A DNA stretch of 45,905 nucleotides, taken from Lachnospiraceae bacterium. Lineage in GTDB: Bacteria; Bacillota; Clostridia; Lachnospirales; Lachnospiraceae. The notes beneath the pieces were generated by a model that searched no databases, was not told the DNA's origin, and saw nothing but the letters and a program-made list of their open reading frames with translations. The DNA is taken from NCBI GenBank assembly GCA_017622875.1, contig JAGAQG010000029.1:1-45905 (forward strand). The letters run 5' to 3'. The position numbers and the translations under genes are program-made. Of the stretch, positions 1 to 8,059 are shown one piece after another. Position 1 is the stretch's first letter, and each line of letters begins with the position of its first letter.

Positions 1-20
1 AAAAATAAAATATATTCAAT

Positions 21-68
21 CGGCTTCGCCGCAAATTTTTGGCGATTTGTCAAGCGTTTTTTTGACAA
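21..68. other. Two small stem-loops at the left edge
   Basis: CGGC-TTC-GCCG (21-31) is followed by an AT stretch, and TTGTCAA (47-53) pairs with TTGACAA (62-68) around a T-rich loop. The first could be the end of a terminator for a gene left of the window. No reading frame is visible in bases 1-92. TTGACA at 62-67 could also serve as a -35 box, but no good -10 box lies at the right distance. Confidence 0.3.
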
Positions 69-92
69 AAAGTGGGGGATTTCAATAAAAAA

Positions 93-131
93 GGAATCTG
101 AAAGCCTTGATTTTACTGGCTTAAAGATTCC
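93..131 (+). promoter_or_regulatory. Imperfect hairpin in the leader of the TetR gene
   Basis: Arms of 14 bases (93-106 and 118-131) pair at 12 positions around an 11-base loop; GGAATCT/AGATTCC are the outer arms and AAGCC/GGCTT the inner arms, separated by a 2-base mismatch. No T-run follows, so it is not a normal terminator. It ends about 20 bases before the ribosome site at 151-157. It may be an operator for the adjacent TetR protein or an RNA structure; the sequence alone cannot decide. Confidence 0.5.
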
Positions 132-166
132 GAGAGATTATTATGTTCTAAAGGAGGATTGAATTT

Positions 167-760
167 ATGTCACACAGCCTATCATTTTTGCGTACAGACA
201 AAGCAATCATGCATGCCTTTATTGAATTATTAAAAGAAAAGTCTTTTGAGAAGATTACCGTTCAAGATATACTGGAAAGAACTCCTGTGACCCGGGCGAC
301 CTTTTATGCACACTATCATGATAAATATGAAATTGCTGAAAGAATGCTGGAGCAGTTTCTGAAAAATCGTGATAACATCCGCAATGAACTCAACGCAGAA
401 TCTTCTTCCAAAATGCATCAGATCGTGCGAAAAAATGCCAGTATTCACCACGATGCAACCCTTGCATTGCTGAAAATCCGAACAGACAAGGTGGATCTGC
501 GCCAGACCATTGTAGATGAGTTTGAAAAGGAATATCTGTCAGAGAAATCTGACCCCGTAGAAGCAAAAATCTACGCACAGGTCCGCACCTCATTTGAATT
601 ATCTTGTATCACAAGAGAAATTCCCAACCTTTCTTTTCAGTATTCTAATGAAACCTTTATGAATGTTTTCTTAAAGCTTTTGAGACTCTCTGATGACAAG
701 GAAACAAAAGATTTTCTTAACAAAAAGCTAAAACAGAAATTCCCAAATGAAAATCACTGA
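167..760 (+). CDS. TetR/AcrR family transcriptional regulator
   Basis: A 197-residue protein of normal TetR length. Residues about 10-60 carry the helix-turn-helix signature: an initial helix with AFIELLKEKSFEKITVQDI, then TRATFYAHYHDK, the typical recognition-helix and following segment of the family. The C-terminal two thirds is helical and would bind an unidentified ligand. The start is fixed by AAGGAGG at 151-157, nine bases upstream. The gene ends in a strong hairpin shared with the convergent dehydrogenase gene. TetR proteins usually repress an adjacent gene or themselves; the candidates here are its own promoter, whose leader contains a hairpin, or a gene beyond the left edge. DNA-binding function is well supported; ligand and targets are unknown. 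Confidence 0.88.
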   Translation: MSHSLSFLRTDKAIMHAFIELLKEKSFEKITVQDILERTPVTRATFYAHYHDKYEIAERMLEQFLKNRDNIRNELNAESSSKMHQIVRKNASIHHDATLALLKIRTDKVDLRQTIVDEFEKEYLSEKSDPVEAKIYAQVRTSFELSCITREIPNLSFQYSNETFMNVFLKLLRLSDDKETKDFLNKKLKQKFPNENH

Positions 761-772
761 TAAACTACAATC

Positions 773-808
773 GGGAGCCGCCAATTTCTTTGGCCGCTCC
801 CGTCTTTT
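773..808. terminator. Bidirectional terminator between TetR and dehydrogenase genes
   Basis: GGGAGC (773-778) pairs with GCTCCC (796-801), extended inward by CCAA/TTGG, and is followed by a TCTTTT run on the plus strand. It lies in the 65-base gap between two convergent stop codons. Confidence 0.75.
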
Positions 809-825
809 ACGTTTCTATATTCAGA

Positions 826-1845
826 TTAGTCGATTAATCCTTCCTGTTTTAACCACTGTACTTCATCATGGATTGTTTCTTTATAAGAACGTGTTGTGTA
901 TCCAAGCTCTTTCTGAGCTTTAGAATAATCAAATTCATTATTTCTTGCCAGATTGTAAACAGAGAAGGAGGTCATCAGTGGTTTTTCCCCTTTTTTTTCA
1001 GCCTTCTTTTCCAATGTGTGAGCAATCTTATCAGCCCAGTTCAGTGGCAGATAGAATTTAATCTTTTGACAATTACATTCTTCATGAAGCATTTCACACA
1101 TTTCTTTTAAGGTAACTGTTTCATTTGCAAGAATATATGCTTCCCCGATACGTCCTTTGTCCACTGCTGCGATACATCCTGCTGCCAGATCACGCACGTC
1201 GCAAAGGTTGAAGGAGCCCTGCATACCGATTGGCATTTCGCCTTTGATGATCTGCATCAATGTATGAGTTGTTTCACCAATGGCATGGTCGTTTGGTCCT
1301 AAGATACCGCTTGGATGTACGATACATGCTTTTAATCCCATAACATTGACAGAATCCATGACCATCTGAGATGCTTTTGCTTTTGACTGGCTGTAAGCAC
1401 CTACGACCTTTGTCGGGTCATTTGGTTCAAATTTGGATACTTCTTTGATTTTTGTACCCATTGGAAGTTCCGGGATGGCACCTGTACTGCTGACGTAGAC
1501 CATCTTCTCACATTCCGGATGTGCCAGACATTTTGTGATCACATTTCTTGTTCCTGTAACATTGACTGCCATCAGCTTTTCGCTGTAAGCCGGGTCTACA
1601 GTTACCATGCTTGCGCAATGGATAATCACGCTGTTCATTCCTTCCGGAACTGTGAAAAATTTTTCTAAGGATTCTACATCACAGAGATCTCCAAGACAGA
1701 TTTCTACTTCCTTCGGAATATATTTCACTGATTTATCATTTGGTAAAACCAATGCACGTACTTTCTCTCCTTTTTCTAAAAGCTGTGCACATACATTGCT
1801 TCCTAAAAATCCTGCTGCTCCTGTTACTAAGTAAATTCTACCCAT
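826..1845 (-). CDS. Extended short-chain dehydrogenase/reductase (NAD-dependent epimerase/dehydratase family)
   Basis: About 339 residues with the extended-SDR signs: nucleotide-binding TGAAGFLG near residues 8-15, a serine in VYVSST near 119, and the catalytic pair Tyr151/Lys155 in YSQSK. The overall look is that of dihydroflavonol-reductase or 3-beta-hydroxysteroid-dehydrogenase-like members, so an NAD(P)-dependent oxidoreduction of a hydroxyl or keto group is expected; the substrate cannot be read. Two in-frame ATGs exist. AGGAG is only one base from the ATG at 1851 but seven bases from the ATG at 1845, so 1845 is chosen. The promoter carries the same 11-bp repeats as the response-regulator operon next door, suggesting joint control. 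Cytoplasmic, with no signal peptide. Confidence 0.85.
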   Translation of the reverse strand: MGRIYLVTGAAGFLGSNVCAQLLEKGEKVRALVLPNDKSVKYIPKEVEICLGDLCDVESLEKFFTVPEGMNSVIIHCASMVTVDPAYSEKLMAVNVTGTRNVITKCLAHPECEKMVYVSSTGAIPELPMGTKIKEVSKFEPNDPTKVVGAYSQSKAKASQMVMDSVNVMGLKACIVHPSGILGPNDHAIGETTHTLMQIIKGEMPIGMQGSFNLCDVRDLAAGCIAAVDKGRIGEAYILANETVTLKEMCEMLHEECNCQKIKFYLPLNWADKIAHTLEKKAEKKGEKPLMTSFSVYNLARNNEFDYSKAQKELGYTTRSYKETIHDEVQWLKQEGLID

Positions 1846-1893
1846 TACCATTCTCCTTTTATTTCAAAAAATTTTTTGCTGTTTCTGGAGAAT

Positions 1894-1947
1894 GTTATAT
1901 CTCTGAAGTTTTTAGGAAATGTTTTTGTTTTGTTAAAGAAATGTTAA
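1894..1947 (-). promoter_or_regulatory. Dehydrogenase promoter with four 11-bp-spaced direct repeats
   Basis: On the minus strand TTAACA (1947-1942), TTAACA (1936-1931), AAAACA (1925-1920) and TAAAAA (1914-1909) begin exactly 11 bp apart. Nine bases later comes TATAAC (1899-1894), a plausible -10 box. The two strongest copies fit the PhoP box (TTAACA repeats with 5-bp gaps) and, read on the other strand, the WalR box TGTWAH-N5-TGTWAH. Both are OmpR-family sites. The geometry matches the promoter of the neighbouring response regulator. Confidence 0.6.
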
Positions 1948-1952
1948 TTCCA

Positions 1953-2339
1953 TTATTTACTTAATTCTTCTGCCAGTGCCAAAATCTGTGGCGCAATCTT
2001 TTCTCTCATCTTTTTCACAATAGAATAGTACACCGGAACCGCGCTTCCCATAATTATAAGACCCACAATTCCAAGGATAATTCCCGGTACGAACATGCTC
2101 TTATCTCCTACAAGAGAGGCGCTCATCCCTGCACCAAAGACCAATGCTCCGATAATTCCAACGATAATTGACCAAACGGTGGCACGCATTGTAACGCTGG
2201 CATCCAGTTTGCGAAGCTGTTCCATTTTATCTTCTTCAGGCGGAAGATATTTTTTCTTAATTGTATCAATTTCTTCCTGTCTTTTTGCCGAATAAGTATA
2301 TTCAAATATTTCTTCTTTTGTAACGTTGTTTTCTTCCAC
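1953..2339 (-). CDS. Small membrane protein of the two-component operon
   Basis: About 128 residues. The first half is charged and helical, then two hydrophobic segments follow (about residues 54-75 and 82-104) separated by a short loop, and the tail is basic and helical. The family is not recognised. AAGGAG nine bases before a GTG supports a start at 2339; an ATG at 2357 inside the end of the kinase gene is the alternative, with a poorer, closer ribosome site. It follows the kinase gene directly and is probably made from the same transcript. Small membrane proteins in such operons often tune or cooperate with the kinase, but that is inference here. Confidence 0.7.
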   Translation of the reverse strand: MEENNVTKEEIFEYTYSAKRQEEIDTIKKKYLPPEEDKMEQLRKLDASVTMRATVWSIIVGIIGALVFGAGMSASLVGDKSMFVPGIILGIVGLIIMGSAVPVYYSIVKKMREKIAPQILALAEELSK

Positions 2340-2343
2340 TTTT

Positions 2344-3387
2344 TTAAGCTCCTTCATTAACCTCTCTGTTCATAATCACTGTAAAGGTACTTCCCTCTCC
2401 CACTTTACTGCTGACACTGATGGTCGCACCTGAAATATCGATGACTCTTTTTACAAGAGCCAGACCCAGACCATTTCCCTGTGTCGCATGGGAAGTATCT
2501 CCCTGATAAAATTTATTAAAGATGTTTCTTCCTGTCTCTGCGCTCATACCGCAGCCGGTATCTTTGACGCAGATTACAGCATTTTCTCCTTCGGTTCTCA
2601 AATATAAACCGACTGTTCCACCGTTTTCCGTAAATTTGATAGCATTGGACAGTAGATTATTCCACACAAGACTCATCATTTCCGGGTCAGCATTCACGAT
2701 CACATTCTCTGAGATGTCCACATCAATCTCAATGTCTTTTCTCTCCCAGTCACTCTCAAACGCGATCATACATTCGCAGAGCTGCTCTCCCAAATCATAT
2801 TTTTGTACATTCGGATAAATCTGCTGATTCTCCAGTTTATTTAATTTCAAAATATTTGTAATGAGACTAGACATTCTGCGGGTCTGCTCATTGATCGCTT
2901 TGGCATATTCCACACGTTTTTCCTCCGGCAGATCCGGCGTCTGCAGAAGCGTACCATAATTTTGAATGACTGCCAGAGGTGTTTTCATTTCGTGGGACAC
3001 ATTAGAGATAAAGTCTGTTCGAAGAGTCTCGACACTCCCAAGTTCTTTTGCCATCTTATTTAGACCGGAAATAATCTGATCGAACACATTATCACTGTCC
3101 TCACGGTGAGAATATGGAATTTCTGTGTGAAAATCACCGCCAATGATTCGCTCAATGCCTTTTTCAATCCTTTTTACAGGGCGTTTTACCAGAAAATATC
3201 TTCTGACATGATCGACCAACCCAAACAGTAAAGCCATAAACAGCATATTTCCTATGGTAAGGATGCCCGCATATTTCACTTGATTCGGCGTCATATTAAT
3301 ATAGCTGAAAAACAGCATAAAATTACATGTGATCACGAAACCTATTAATATGAACAGAAAAAATACATATCTAAGAAATTGTTTCAT
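2344..3387 (-). CDS. Membrane sensor histidine kinase
   Basis: 347 residues. Two membrane segments (about 8-31 and 40-58) enclose only a very short outer loop, so the signal is probably sensed in or at the membrane or through a partner protein. A HAMP-like linker follows, then the dimerisation box SNVSHEMKTPL with phospho-accepting His132, and the ATPase domain with N box NLLSNAIKFTENGG, G1 box DTGCGMS and G2 box GNGLGLALV. The start codon overlaps the stop of the upstream response regulator by one base (TAATG), so translation is coupled. It should phosphorylate that regulator. The short sensor loop is reminiscent of intramembrane-sensing kinases, but the stimulus is unknown. Confidence 0.93.
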   Translation of the reverse strand: MKQFLRYVFFLFILIGFVITCNFMLFFSYINMTPNQVKYAGILTIGNMLFMALLFGLVDHVRRYFLVKRPVKRIEKGIERIIGGDFHTEIPYSHREDSDNVFDQIISGLNKMAKELGSVETLRTDFISNVSHEMKTPLAVIQNYGTLLQTPDLPEEKRVEYAKAINEQTRRMSSLITNILKLNKLENQQIYPNVQKYDLGEQLCECMIAFESDWERKDIEIDVDISENVIVNADPEMMSLVWNNLLSNAIKFTENGGTVGLYLRTEGENAVICVKDTGCGMSAETGRNIFNKFYQGDTSHATQGNGLGLALVKRVIDISGATISVSSKVGEGSTFTVIMNREVNEGA

Positions 3388-4058
3388 TATTTTAACACCG
3401 CCTTATAGCCAAGCCCATGAACCGTCACGATCTCAAAATCATCACATTCTGAAAATTTATCACGCAGTTTTGTCATATAAACATCCACCACACGCGGGCC
3501 TGAAGCACTTTCCACGTCCCAAAATTCATCCATCAGCTGGGAACGGGTAAAGGTTTTCTTCGGATAGGAAAGCAGTTTATATAAAATATTAAACTCACGG
3601 ACGGTCAGATTGATTTCTTCATCTCCCACATATGCAGTATGCTCTTCCATATCAAGCACTAAAGAACCAATCTCCAGCTTTTTCTTCGACGCAATTTTCG
3701 CACGTCTGAGCAGTGCTTCAATTCGAAGGGTCAGTTCATCCAAATCTACCGGTTTTACGAGGTAGTCATCAATTCCTGCACGGAAGCCTTTTCTCTTAGA
3801 TGCGATATCATCTTTAGCTGTCATAAAGAGAATTGGAATATCCTCATTTAATTCACGTACTGTTCTGGCAAATTCAAAACCATCAATCCCCGGCATCATA
3901 ATATCTGAAATAATGATATCAAAAATGTTGCCATACATTTCATTGTAGGCATCATTGGCATTCTGGCAACCGACTGCTTCATAACCGTTTTGATTAAGGT
4001 AAGCGCAGACACTTGTATTTAACTCTCTGTCATCTTCTACTAACAATATTTTAAACAT
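3387..4058 (-). CDS. OmpR/PhoB-type response regulator
   Basis: 223 residues: a receiver domain (1-115) with acidic pocket EDD, phosphorylation site Asp52 in ISDIMMP, Thr80 and Lys102 in LVKP, then a winged-helix DNA-binding domain ending in VVDVYMTKLRDKF and VHGLGYKA. AGGAG is two bases from the ATG at 4064 but eight from the ATG at 4058, so the protein begins MFKILLVEDD as usual for the family. It is first in an operon with the kinase and small membrane protein. Direct repeats of the OmpR/PhoB-class type lie in front of it and of the dehydrogenase gene, so positive autoregulation and control of that gene are likely. Which member it is (PhoP, WalR or another) is not settled. Confidence 0.93.
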   Translation of the reverse strand: MFKILLVEDDRELNTSVCAYLNQNGYEAVGCQNANDAYNEMYGNIFDIIISDIMMPGIDGFEFARTVRELNEDIPILFMTAKDDIASKRKGFRAGIDDYLVKPVDLDELTLRIEALLRRAKIASKKKLEIGSLVLDMEEHTAYVGDEEINLTVREFNILYKLLSYPKKTFTRSQLMDEFWDVESASGPRVVDVYMTKLRDKFSECDDFEIVTVHGLGYKAVLK

Positions 4059-4143
4059 ATCCATTACTCCTGTTTTTGTTTATGAAATACTCTGCATTTC
4101 ATAATTTTTCATTTCTAAACATAATTTATCACTTTCACTGGCG

Positions 4144-4175
4144 AGTATAACAGAGAAATGTTTATGAATTGTTAA
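4144..4175 (-). promoter_or_regulatory. Promoter of the two-component operon with 11-bp repeats
   Basis: Minus strand: TTAACA (4175-4170), TAAACA (4164-4159), nine bases, then TATACT (4149-4144) as the -10 box. A weaker third copy begins another 11 bp upstream (4186-4181). There is no good -35 box; the repeats occupy that place, as expected for an activator-dependent promoter. The spacing to the -10 box is identical to that at the dehydrogenase promoter. Confidence 0.6.
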
Positions 4176-4215
4176 AGTATTGCATTAATTCTATCTTTTT
4201 TCTTTAATATACAGC

Positions 4216-4243
4216 AAGAAGGCCACGAAACCGTGGCCTTCTT
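4216..4243 (-). terminator. Terminator after the cvpA-like gene
   Basis: A perfect 12-bp stem (4216-4227 with 4232-4243) and a 4-base loop begin at the stop codon of the cvpA-like gene. The T-rich tail on the minus strand is short, so efficiency is uncertain. Confidence 0.7.
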
Positions 4244-4933
4244 CTAAAAAATCAATCCAAATACAATTTTCATGATCACATTCTGATTATACAGAAATAA
4301 TAAAAATGGATTCGCACTGATCAGTGCAAAGAAGGAACGACCCAAATCTCCATTGCAAAGAATCGTCACCAGTAAAAATACGATCCAGACAAGCACGATC
4401 CCAACCGCAAGTCCCAGCACACCGCCTGCCAGCTTATTAATTCCATGAAGCACCGGAAGCATCGTCACAATATCCATCGCCAAAAGGACCGCCCGAAGTG
4501 CCGTCCAAACGATTACAAAAGTAATCAGGTATGCCAAAGCATTGATAATCATATTTGCCAGATAGGCTCCTACATAATCGTGAAACCCAGTCACTTCCAG
4601 AAGGTCATAGGCCTCCGTATTGTTATTCTCCAAAAGCATTTCCTTTACATTTTCCGGCAGTTCCATATTTTCGATCATCAACACCTGATCGGTCTTGACT
4701 TCCTCGTTGTACTCACCGCTTAAGAACAATTCACTGCATGTTTCCTGCAGATTTGTATACAAAGACGTATGTTCCTGAATAAACGTGGTAATCTGAGGGG
4801 TCAGATAGGTAACCAATACCAGTGTCAGAATCAACGATATTGCAGACACCGCTTTTCGAATAAATCCACGGCGAAGTCCGTCAATTACGTGATAGCCAAT
4901 AAATACCACTACCACCCAAAAAAGCCAATTCAT
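4244..4933 (-). CDS. CvpA family membrane protein
   Basis: 229 residues with several hydrophobic segments (about 1-18, 27-46, 110-150, 170-195) and an early basic DGLRRGFIRK turn, the pattern of the CvpA (colicin V production protein) family. Residues about 50-105 form a hydrophilic outer loop. CvpA proteins are integral membrane proteins linked in other bacteria to colicin export and envelope homeostasis; their exact function is not established. It follows the DUF5711-like gene by 18 bases and is last in a three-gene set with the LysM protein, before a terminator. GAGGAG seven bases upstream supports the start. Confidence 0.75.
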   Translation of the reverse strand: MNWLFWVVVVFIGYHVIDGLRRGFIRKAVSAISLILTLVLVTYLTPQITTFIQEHTSLYTNLQETCSELFLSGEYNEEVKTDQVLMIENMELPENVKEMLLENNNTEAYDLLEVTGFHDYVGAYLANMIINALAYLITFVIVWTALRAVLLAMDIVTMLPVLHGINKLAGGVLGLAVGIVLVWIVFLLVTILCNGDLGRSFFALISANPFLLFLYNQNVIMKIVFGLIF

Positions 4934-4951
4934 AATAGTTCTCCTCTGATT

Positions 4952-6130
4952 TTACTGCAGCTTAATTAGCTGAGTTTCATTTGTATAAATGAACAAATAC
5001 TTACTTCTGGATTTTGTCATGAAAATATCCACCATAGAAGTTTCGAAAGTCTGTCTAAAACATTCCTTTCCACTATAGCTGTACAGTCCCATTTCCGTAT
5101 CATTGTAAATAAGAATACGGTTATCAGCAATACGGATATTGTCATAATCCAGATCAAAAGAAATCTCTGAAATCAAATTTCCTTTCATATCATACAGTTT
5201 TAACTCTTTTCCCTCGGCGGTGTCAAACACCAGCCCTACATTATCTTCTCCATAGAACACGCTTTTGATTTCTTCCTCAAAGGTCACTTCCTGCACAAGC
5301 TCCGGAATCTGTGTTCCCTGATAAAAAGCTAAAATCCCATCACCAACTGCGGCAAATACACTCTGGTCAAAATAATGTACTTCCGGAATCATATATTCAG
5401 TATAATTCTTTGCAAACACTAACTGGTCTACATAGTTTTCACCTACATTGTCAAAATTGTACACTGCTACACAGCTATTTAGCTTGGAACCATTGATCTG
5501 CGCAAATGCAACCGCAATCTTTGTTCCATCCCTTGAGATACTAAGGTTCATTGGATAACCCGCATCTCCCAGGTCGAACACGCCATCTCCAATCAGCGTT
5601 CCTTCTGCAGAATAAATTTCCAACTTTGAAGAATTACTCTCTTCCATCAAAACTGCAGCCACCCCTTGATTGGAAATGGCAATTTGTTTGATTGGAAGCA
5701 GGGTCGTAATCTGACCCAACTGTTTTTCCCTGTTAAAAATATAAATCTGACTTCCATTTTTATCCGCAACAGCGCCGGCATTTTCTGACAGTGCAAGAAT
5801 TGGATCCTGCATTGTATAGGTAATACTAAAAAGCAGGCTGTTCTTATCATCTGTATAAGAAATACCATCCCTGCTGTATTTTAAAATCTTATCGCCAAAT
5901 GGAGCATATTTCGTTGTCAGCGTATCGTTTCGCTCCGTTGTGGAAGCAATTGAACACCCTGTATAGCTTCGATTATTCACATAATAGCGAATACCAAAAA
6001 TGACAAACAGAACCAAAACAATGACTGTCACATATTTTATAATCACCGCGGTTCGATGCTTCCATATTTTTTTATGATAATCCTTCATATCCTCATCCAT
6101 GGAAGGAAGGAAATTTACAACTTTTGCCAC
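4952..6130 (-). CDS. DUF5711-like membrane-anchored beta-propeller-type protein
   Basis: 392 residues. A basic N-terminus (1-28) is followed by one membrane helix (about 29-47) and then a large outer region of repeated short beta-strand segments of the kind seen in propeller proteins, for example blocks with DGTKIAVAFA and DNRILIYND. I recall such proteins in Lachnospiraceae as DUF5711; function unknown. Translation appears to start at GTG (6130), with only a weak purine-rich site upstream. It lies between the LysM and CvpA-like genes. A TATAAT in the 51-base gap upstream could be an internal promoter. The context suggests a cell-envelope role, which is inference. Confidence 0.7.
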   Translation of the reverse strand: MAKVVNFLPSMDEDMKDYHKKIWKHRTAVIIKYVTVIVLVLFVIFGIRYYVNNRSYTGCSIASTTERNDTLTTKYAPFGDKILKYSRDGISYTDDKNSLLFSITYTMQDPILALSENAGAVADKNGSQIYIFNREKQLGQITTLLPIKQIAISNQGVAAVLMEESNSSKLEIYSAEGTLIGDGVFDLGDAGYPMNLSISRDGTKIAVAFAQINGSKLNSCVAVYNFDNVGENYVDQLVFAKNYTEYMIPEVHYFDQSVFAAVGDGILAFYQGTQIPELVQEVTFEEEIKSVFYGEDNVGLVFDTAEGKELKLYDMKGNLISEISFDLDYDNIRIADNRILIYNDTEMGLYSYSGKECFRQTFETSMVDIFMTKSRSKYLFIYTNETQLIKLQ

Positions 6131-6181
6131 TGAGATTCTCTCTTTCGTTTTTCGTTATAGGGTTGATTATAACACTTAGAA

Positions 6182-7336
6182 TTATGGAAGTAAAATGATT
6201 TCTCCAACCTGAATGTAATCCCCGTCCGAAATATCATTTAATTCACAGATTTCCGAAATCCTTTCGTCATCCCCATAGCGCTCTCTGCAAATGCCTGCCA
6301 ATGTGTCTCCTGCCTGAACGATATATTTCTCATAGACAGGGGCTTCTGCCGCTGTCTGCTGAACCTCCTCCTTAGTTTCTTCCGATTCCTTTTCTTCTGT
6401 CACTGGAAGTTCCTGAGGCTCATCCTCCGGTTCTGGTTCATCAATTCCCACTGGCTGTTCCTCCACATTTCCTGTCAGTTCCTCTACCACAACCTCATCA
6501 CTTGCCGCCTGTTCTGTGTCATTCTCTATAGAGAAGCCTCCCATCTGCTGCTCCATTTCTGCAATTTTATCCGTCTGATTTTTTAAAGTAACCGCGCCCA
6601 CAAAAAGTACCAGCGCAACCGCAACTTTCATCCCGTAAGAGACCGCCCTTTTCTTACGTTTCTCATTCTGTTCCTGTTTTTCTTTCAGAATTTTTCTGAA
6701 ATTTGCCATCACAACATCCGGCTGTTCATTTCCAGCGCTTTGTTTCTGCTCTCTGTTCTTTTCCATAATAAATTCCCTCATCGGCTCATTTTTTTCATAA
6801 TAAATATAATAGCCGCTTTGCTTTGCAAACCTGTTCCCATCAAAGCCAAAAAATGCGCTGTCCCCTTCTAATGGCTCCATCACAAATAATACCTTGTCCG
6901 CACCGGAAAAATAGGTGCGGTGAGTTTCTTCCATAACTGCATTCTTTTCCACCGCAAATCCTGGTCTTGCTAAAAACCATCCGACGATTTCCTGTCCCGG
7001 AAAATATTTTTCACATTCCAGATAAACAGTTCCCCAGACTTTTTCTGTAAAGTTGTACTTTCCCTGTTTTTCTGTGACACCTTCCACTGGGAAAGCACTT
7101 TTCACATATAGGTGGCGCTTTCCGCCGCAGCGCTCACTATTTCCCAAAAGCACTGCAAGACGGATTCTCTGTTCCATTTCTGCACTATACTGCTGCAAAA
7201 AAGTATGTACAAAATCTTCAATAAAAATTTTTTTATATTCCCGTGGCTCTCCCACCTGTTTGATATTTTTCGGTTCCGGAAGTGCCCTTTCCTCCAGTGT
7301 AACATCCTCCTCTTCATTATAAATCAGCTCTATCAT
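6182..7336 (-). CDS. Membrane protein with degenerate MPN/JAMM-like domain and C-terminal LysM
   Basis: 384 residues with three parts. Residues about 37-165 look like an MPN (JAMM) fold: a strand AVLLGNSE, then VKSAFPVEGV, then VGWFLARPGF at 118-127 and THRTYF at 138-143. In active JAMM peptidases the equivalent segment is GW-x-H-x-H-PG; here both histidines are replaced (Leu and Arg), so metal binding should be lost. Residues about 233-250 form a membrane helix, followed by a short coiled coil and a Glu-rich linker. Residues about 335-384 are a LysM domain (IVQAGDTLAGIC), which would bind peptidoglycan outside. AAGGAG lies eight bases before the ATG at 7336; a TTG at 7342 is too close. The MPN assignment is my reading and needs a structure check. 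Confidence 0.78.
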   Translation of the reverse strand: MIELIYNEEEDVTLEERALPEPKNIKQVGEPREYKKIFIEDFVHTFLQQYSAEMEQRIRLAVLLGNSERCGGKRHLYVKSAFPVEGVTEKQGKYNFTEKVWGTVYLECEKYFPGQEIVGWFLARPGFAVEKNAVMEETHRTYFSGADKVLFVMEPLEGDSAFFGFDGNRFAKQSGYYIYYEKNEPMREFIMEKNREQKQSAGNEQPDVVMANFRKILKEKQEQNEKRKKRAVSYGMKVAVALVLFVGAVTLKNQTDKIAEMEQQMGGFSIENDTEQAASDEVVVEELTGNVEEQPVGIDEPEPEDEPQELPVTEEKESEETKEEVQQTAAEAPVYEKYIVQAGDTLAGICRERYGDDERISEICELNDISDGDYIQVGEIILLP

Positions 7337-7421
7337 AGTCAAATCTCCTTCATGCTTTTCTTCATCCTAGCATGTTCTTTGCGGAAAATTTGTAAGAGCC
7401 TGTCGAGAGACCTCAGAAAAC

Positions 7422-7456
7422 AAAAAAGCTCCACGGGAATTTTCTTCCCATGGAGC
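7422..7456 (-). terminator. Terminator of the pfkA-dnaX-ybaB-recR operon
   Basis: GCTCCA-x-GGGAA (7428-7439) pairs with TTCCC-x-TGGAGC (7445-7456), with one mismatch, and is followed on the minus strand by six Ts (7427-7422). It lies just after the recR stop codon. Confidence 0.85.
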
Positions 7457-7462
7457 GAATGC

Positions 7463-8059
7463 TTAAAGCTCTGTTCTTCCTTCAAGAGCACGTAATAAAG
7501 TGACTTCGTCAATGTATTCCAAATCGCCGCCAACCGGCACGCCGCTTGCGATTCGGCTGACCTTAATCCCCGTAGGCTTGATCAGCTTACTGATATACAT
7601 TGCTGTCGTCTCTCCTTCAAGATTAGAGTTCGTCGCGATGATCACTTCCTCCACATCTTTCTGAAGCCTTAACATCAATTCTTTTAATTTAATATCATTT
7701 GGTCCAATTCCTAACATCGGAGAAATCGCACCATGCAGTACATGATAAACACCATCAAATTTTCCTGTCTTTTCATAGGCGGATAAATCTCTTGAATTTT
7801 CCACCACCATGATGACCTTATGATTCCGTTTTTCATTCCTGCAGATTGGACACAGCTCATCATCTGTCAGCGTAAAGCACTGACTACAGTACCTGACATG
7901 ATTTCTTGCTTCCGTAATGGAATTTGCCAATGCCTCTGCCCGGTCCTTTGGCATATTCATAATATGAAACGCCAGTCTCTGAGCTGTCTTTCTTCCAATT
8001 CCCGGCAGTGACCCAAGCTGTTCCACCAATTTGGTAATATAACTGCTGTAATATTCCAT
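7463..8059 (-). CDS. recR: Recombination protein RecR
   Basis: 198 residues, the usual RecR length. It has the N-terminal helix-hairpin-helix [15 protein letters not shown], a four-cysteine zinc finger (Cys58, Cys61, Cys70, Cys73), a Toprim domain beginning [10 protein letters not shown], and the C-terminal [15 protein letters not shown] motif. RecR works with RecO and RecF in loading RecA at single-stranded gaps. The start overlaps the ybaB stop by one base (TAATG). The order dnaX-ybaB-recR is conserved across bacteria. In Bacillus yaaL and bofA come next; here a terminator follows and those two relatives lie 23 kb away. Confidence 0.98.
   Translation of the reverse strand: MEYYSSYITKLVEQLGSLPGIGRKTAQRLAFHIMNMPKDRAEALANSITEARNHVRYCSQCFTLTDDELCPICRNEKRNHKVIMVVENSRDLSAYEKTGKFDGVYHVLHGAISPMLGIGPNDIKLKELMLRLQKDVEEVIIATNSNLEGETTAMYISKLIKPTGIKVSRIASGVPVGGDLEYIDEVTLLRALEGRTEL

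Noticed and set aside
47-68. Third copy of the sugar-cassette operator at the left edge
   Set aside because: AAGCGTTTTTTTGACAA resembles part of copy 1, but it is explained by a local inverted repeat and the left half of the element is missing.
7339-7533. 64-residue minus-strand frame after recR
   Set aside because: It overlaps the recR end and the terminator, and has no ribosome site.
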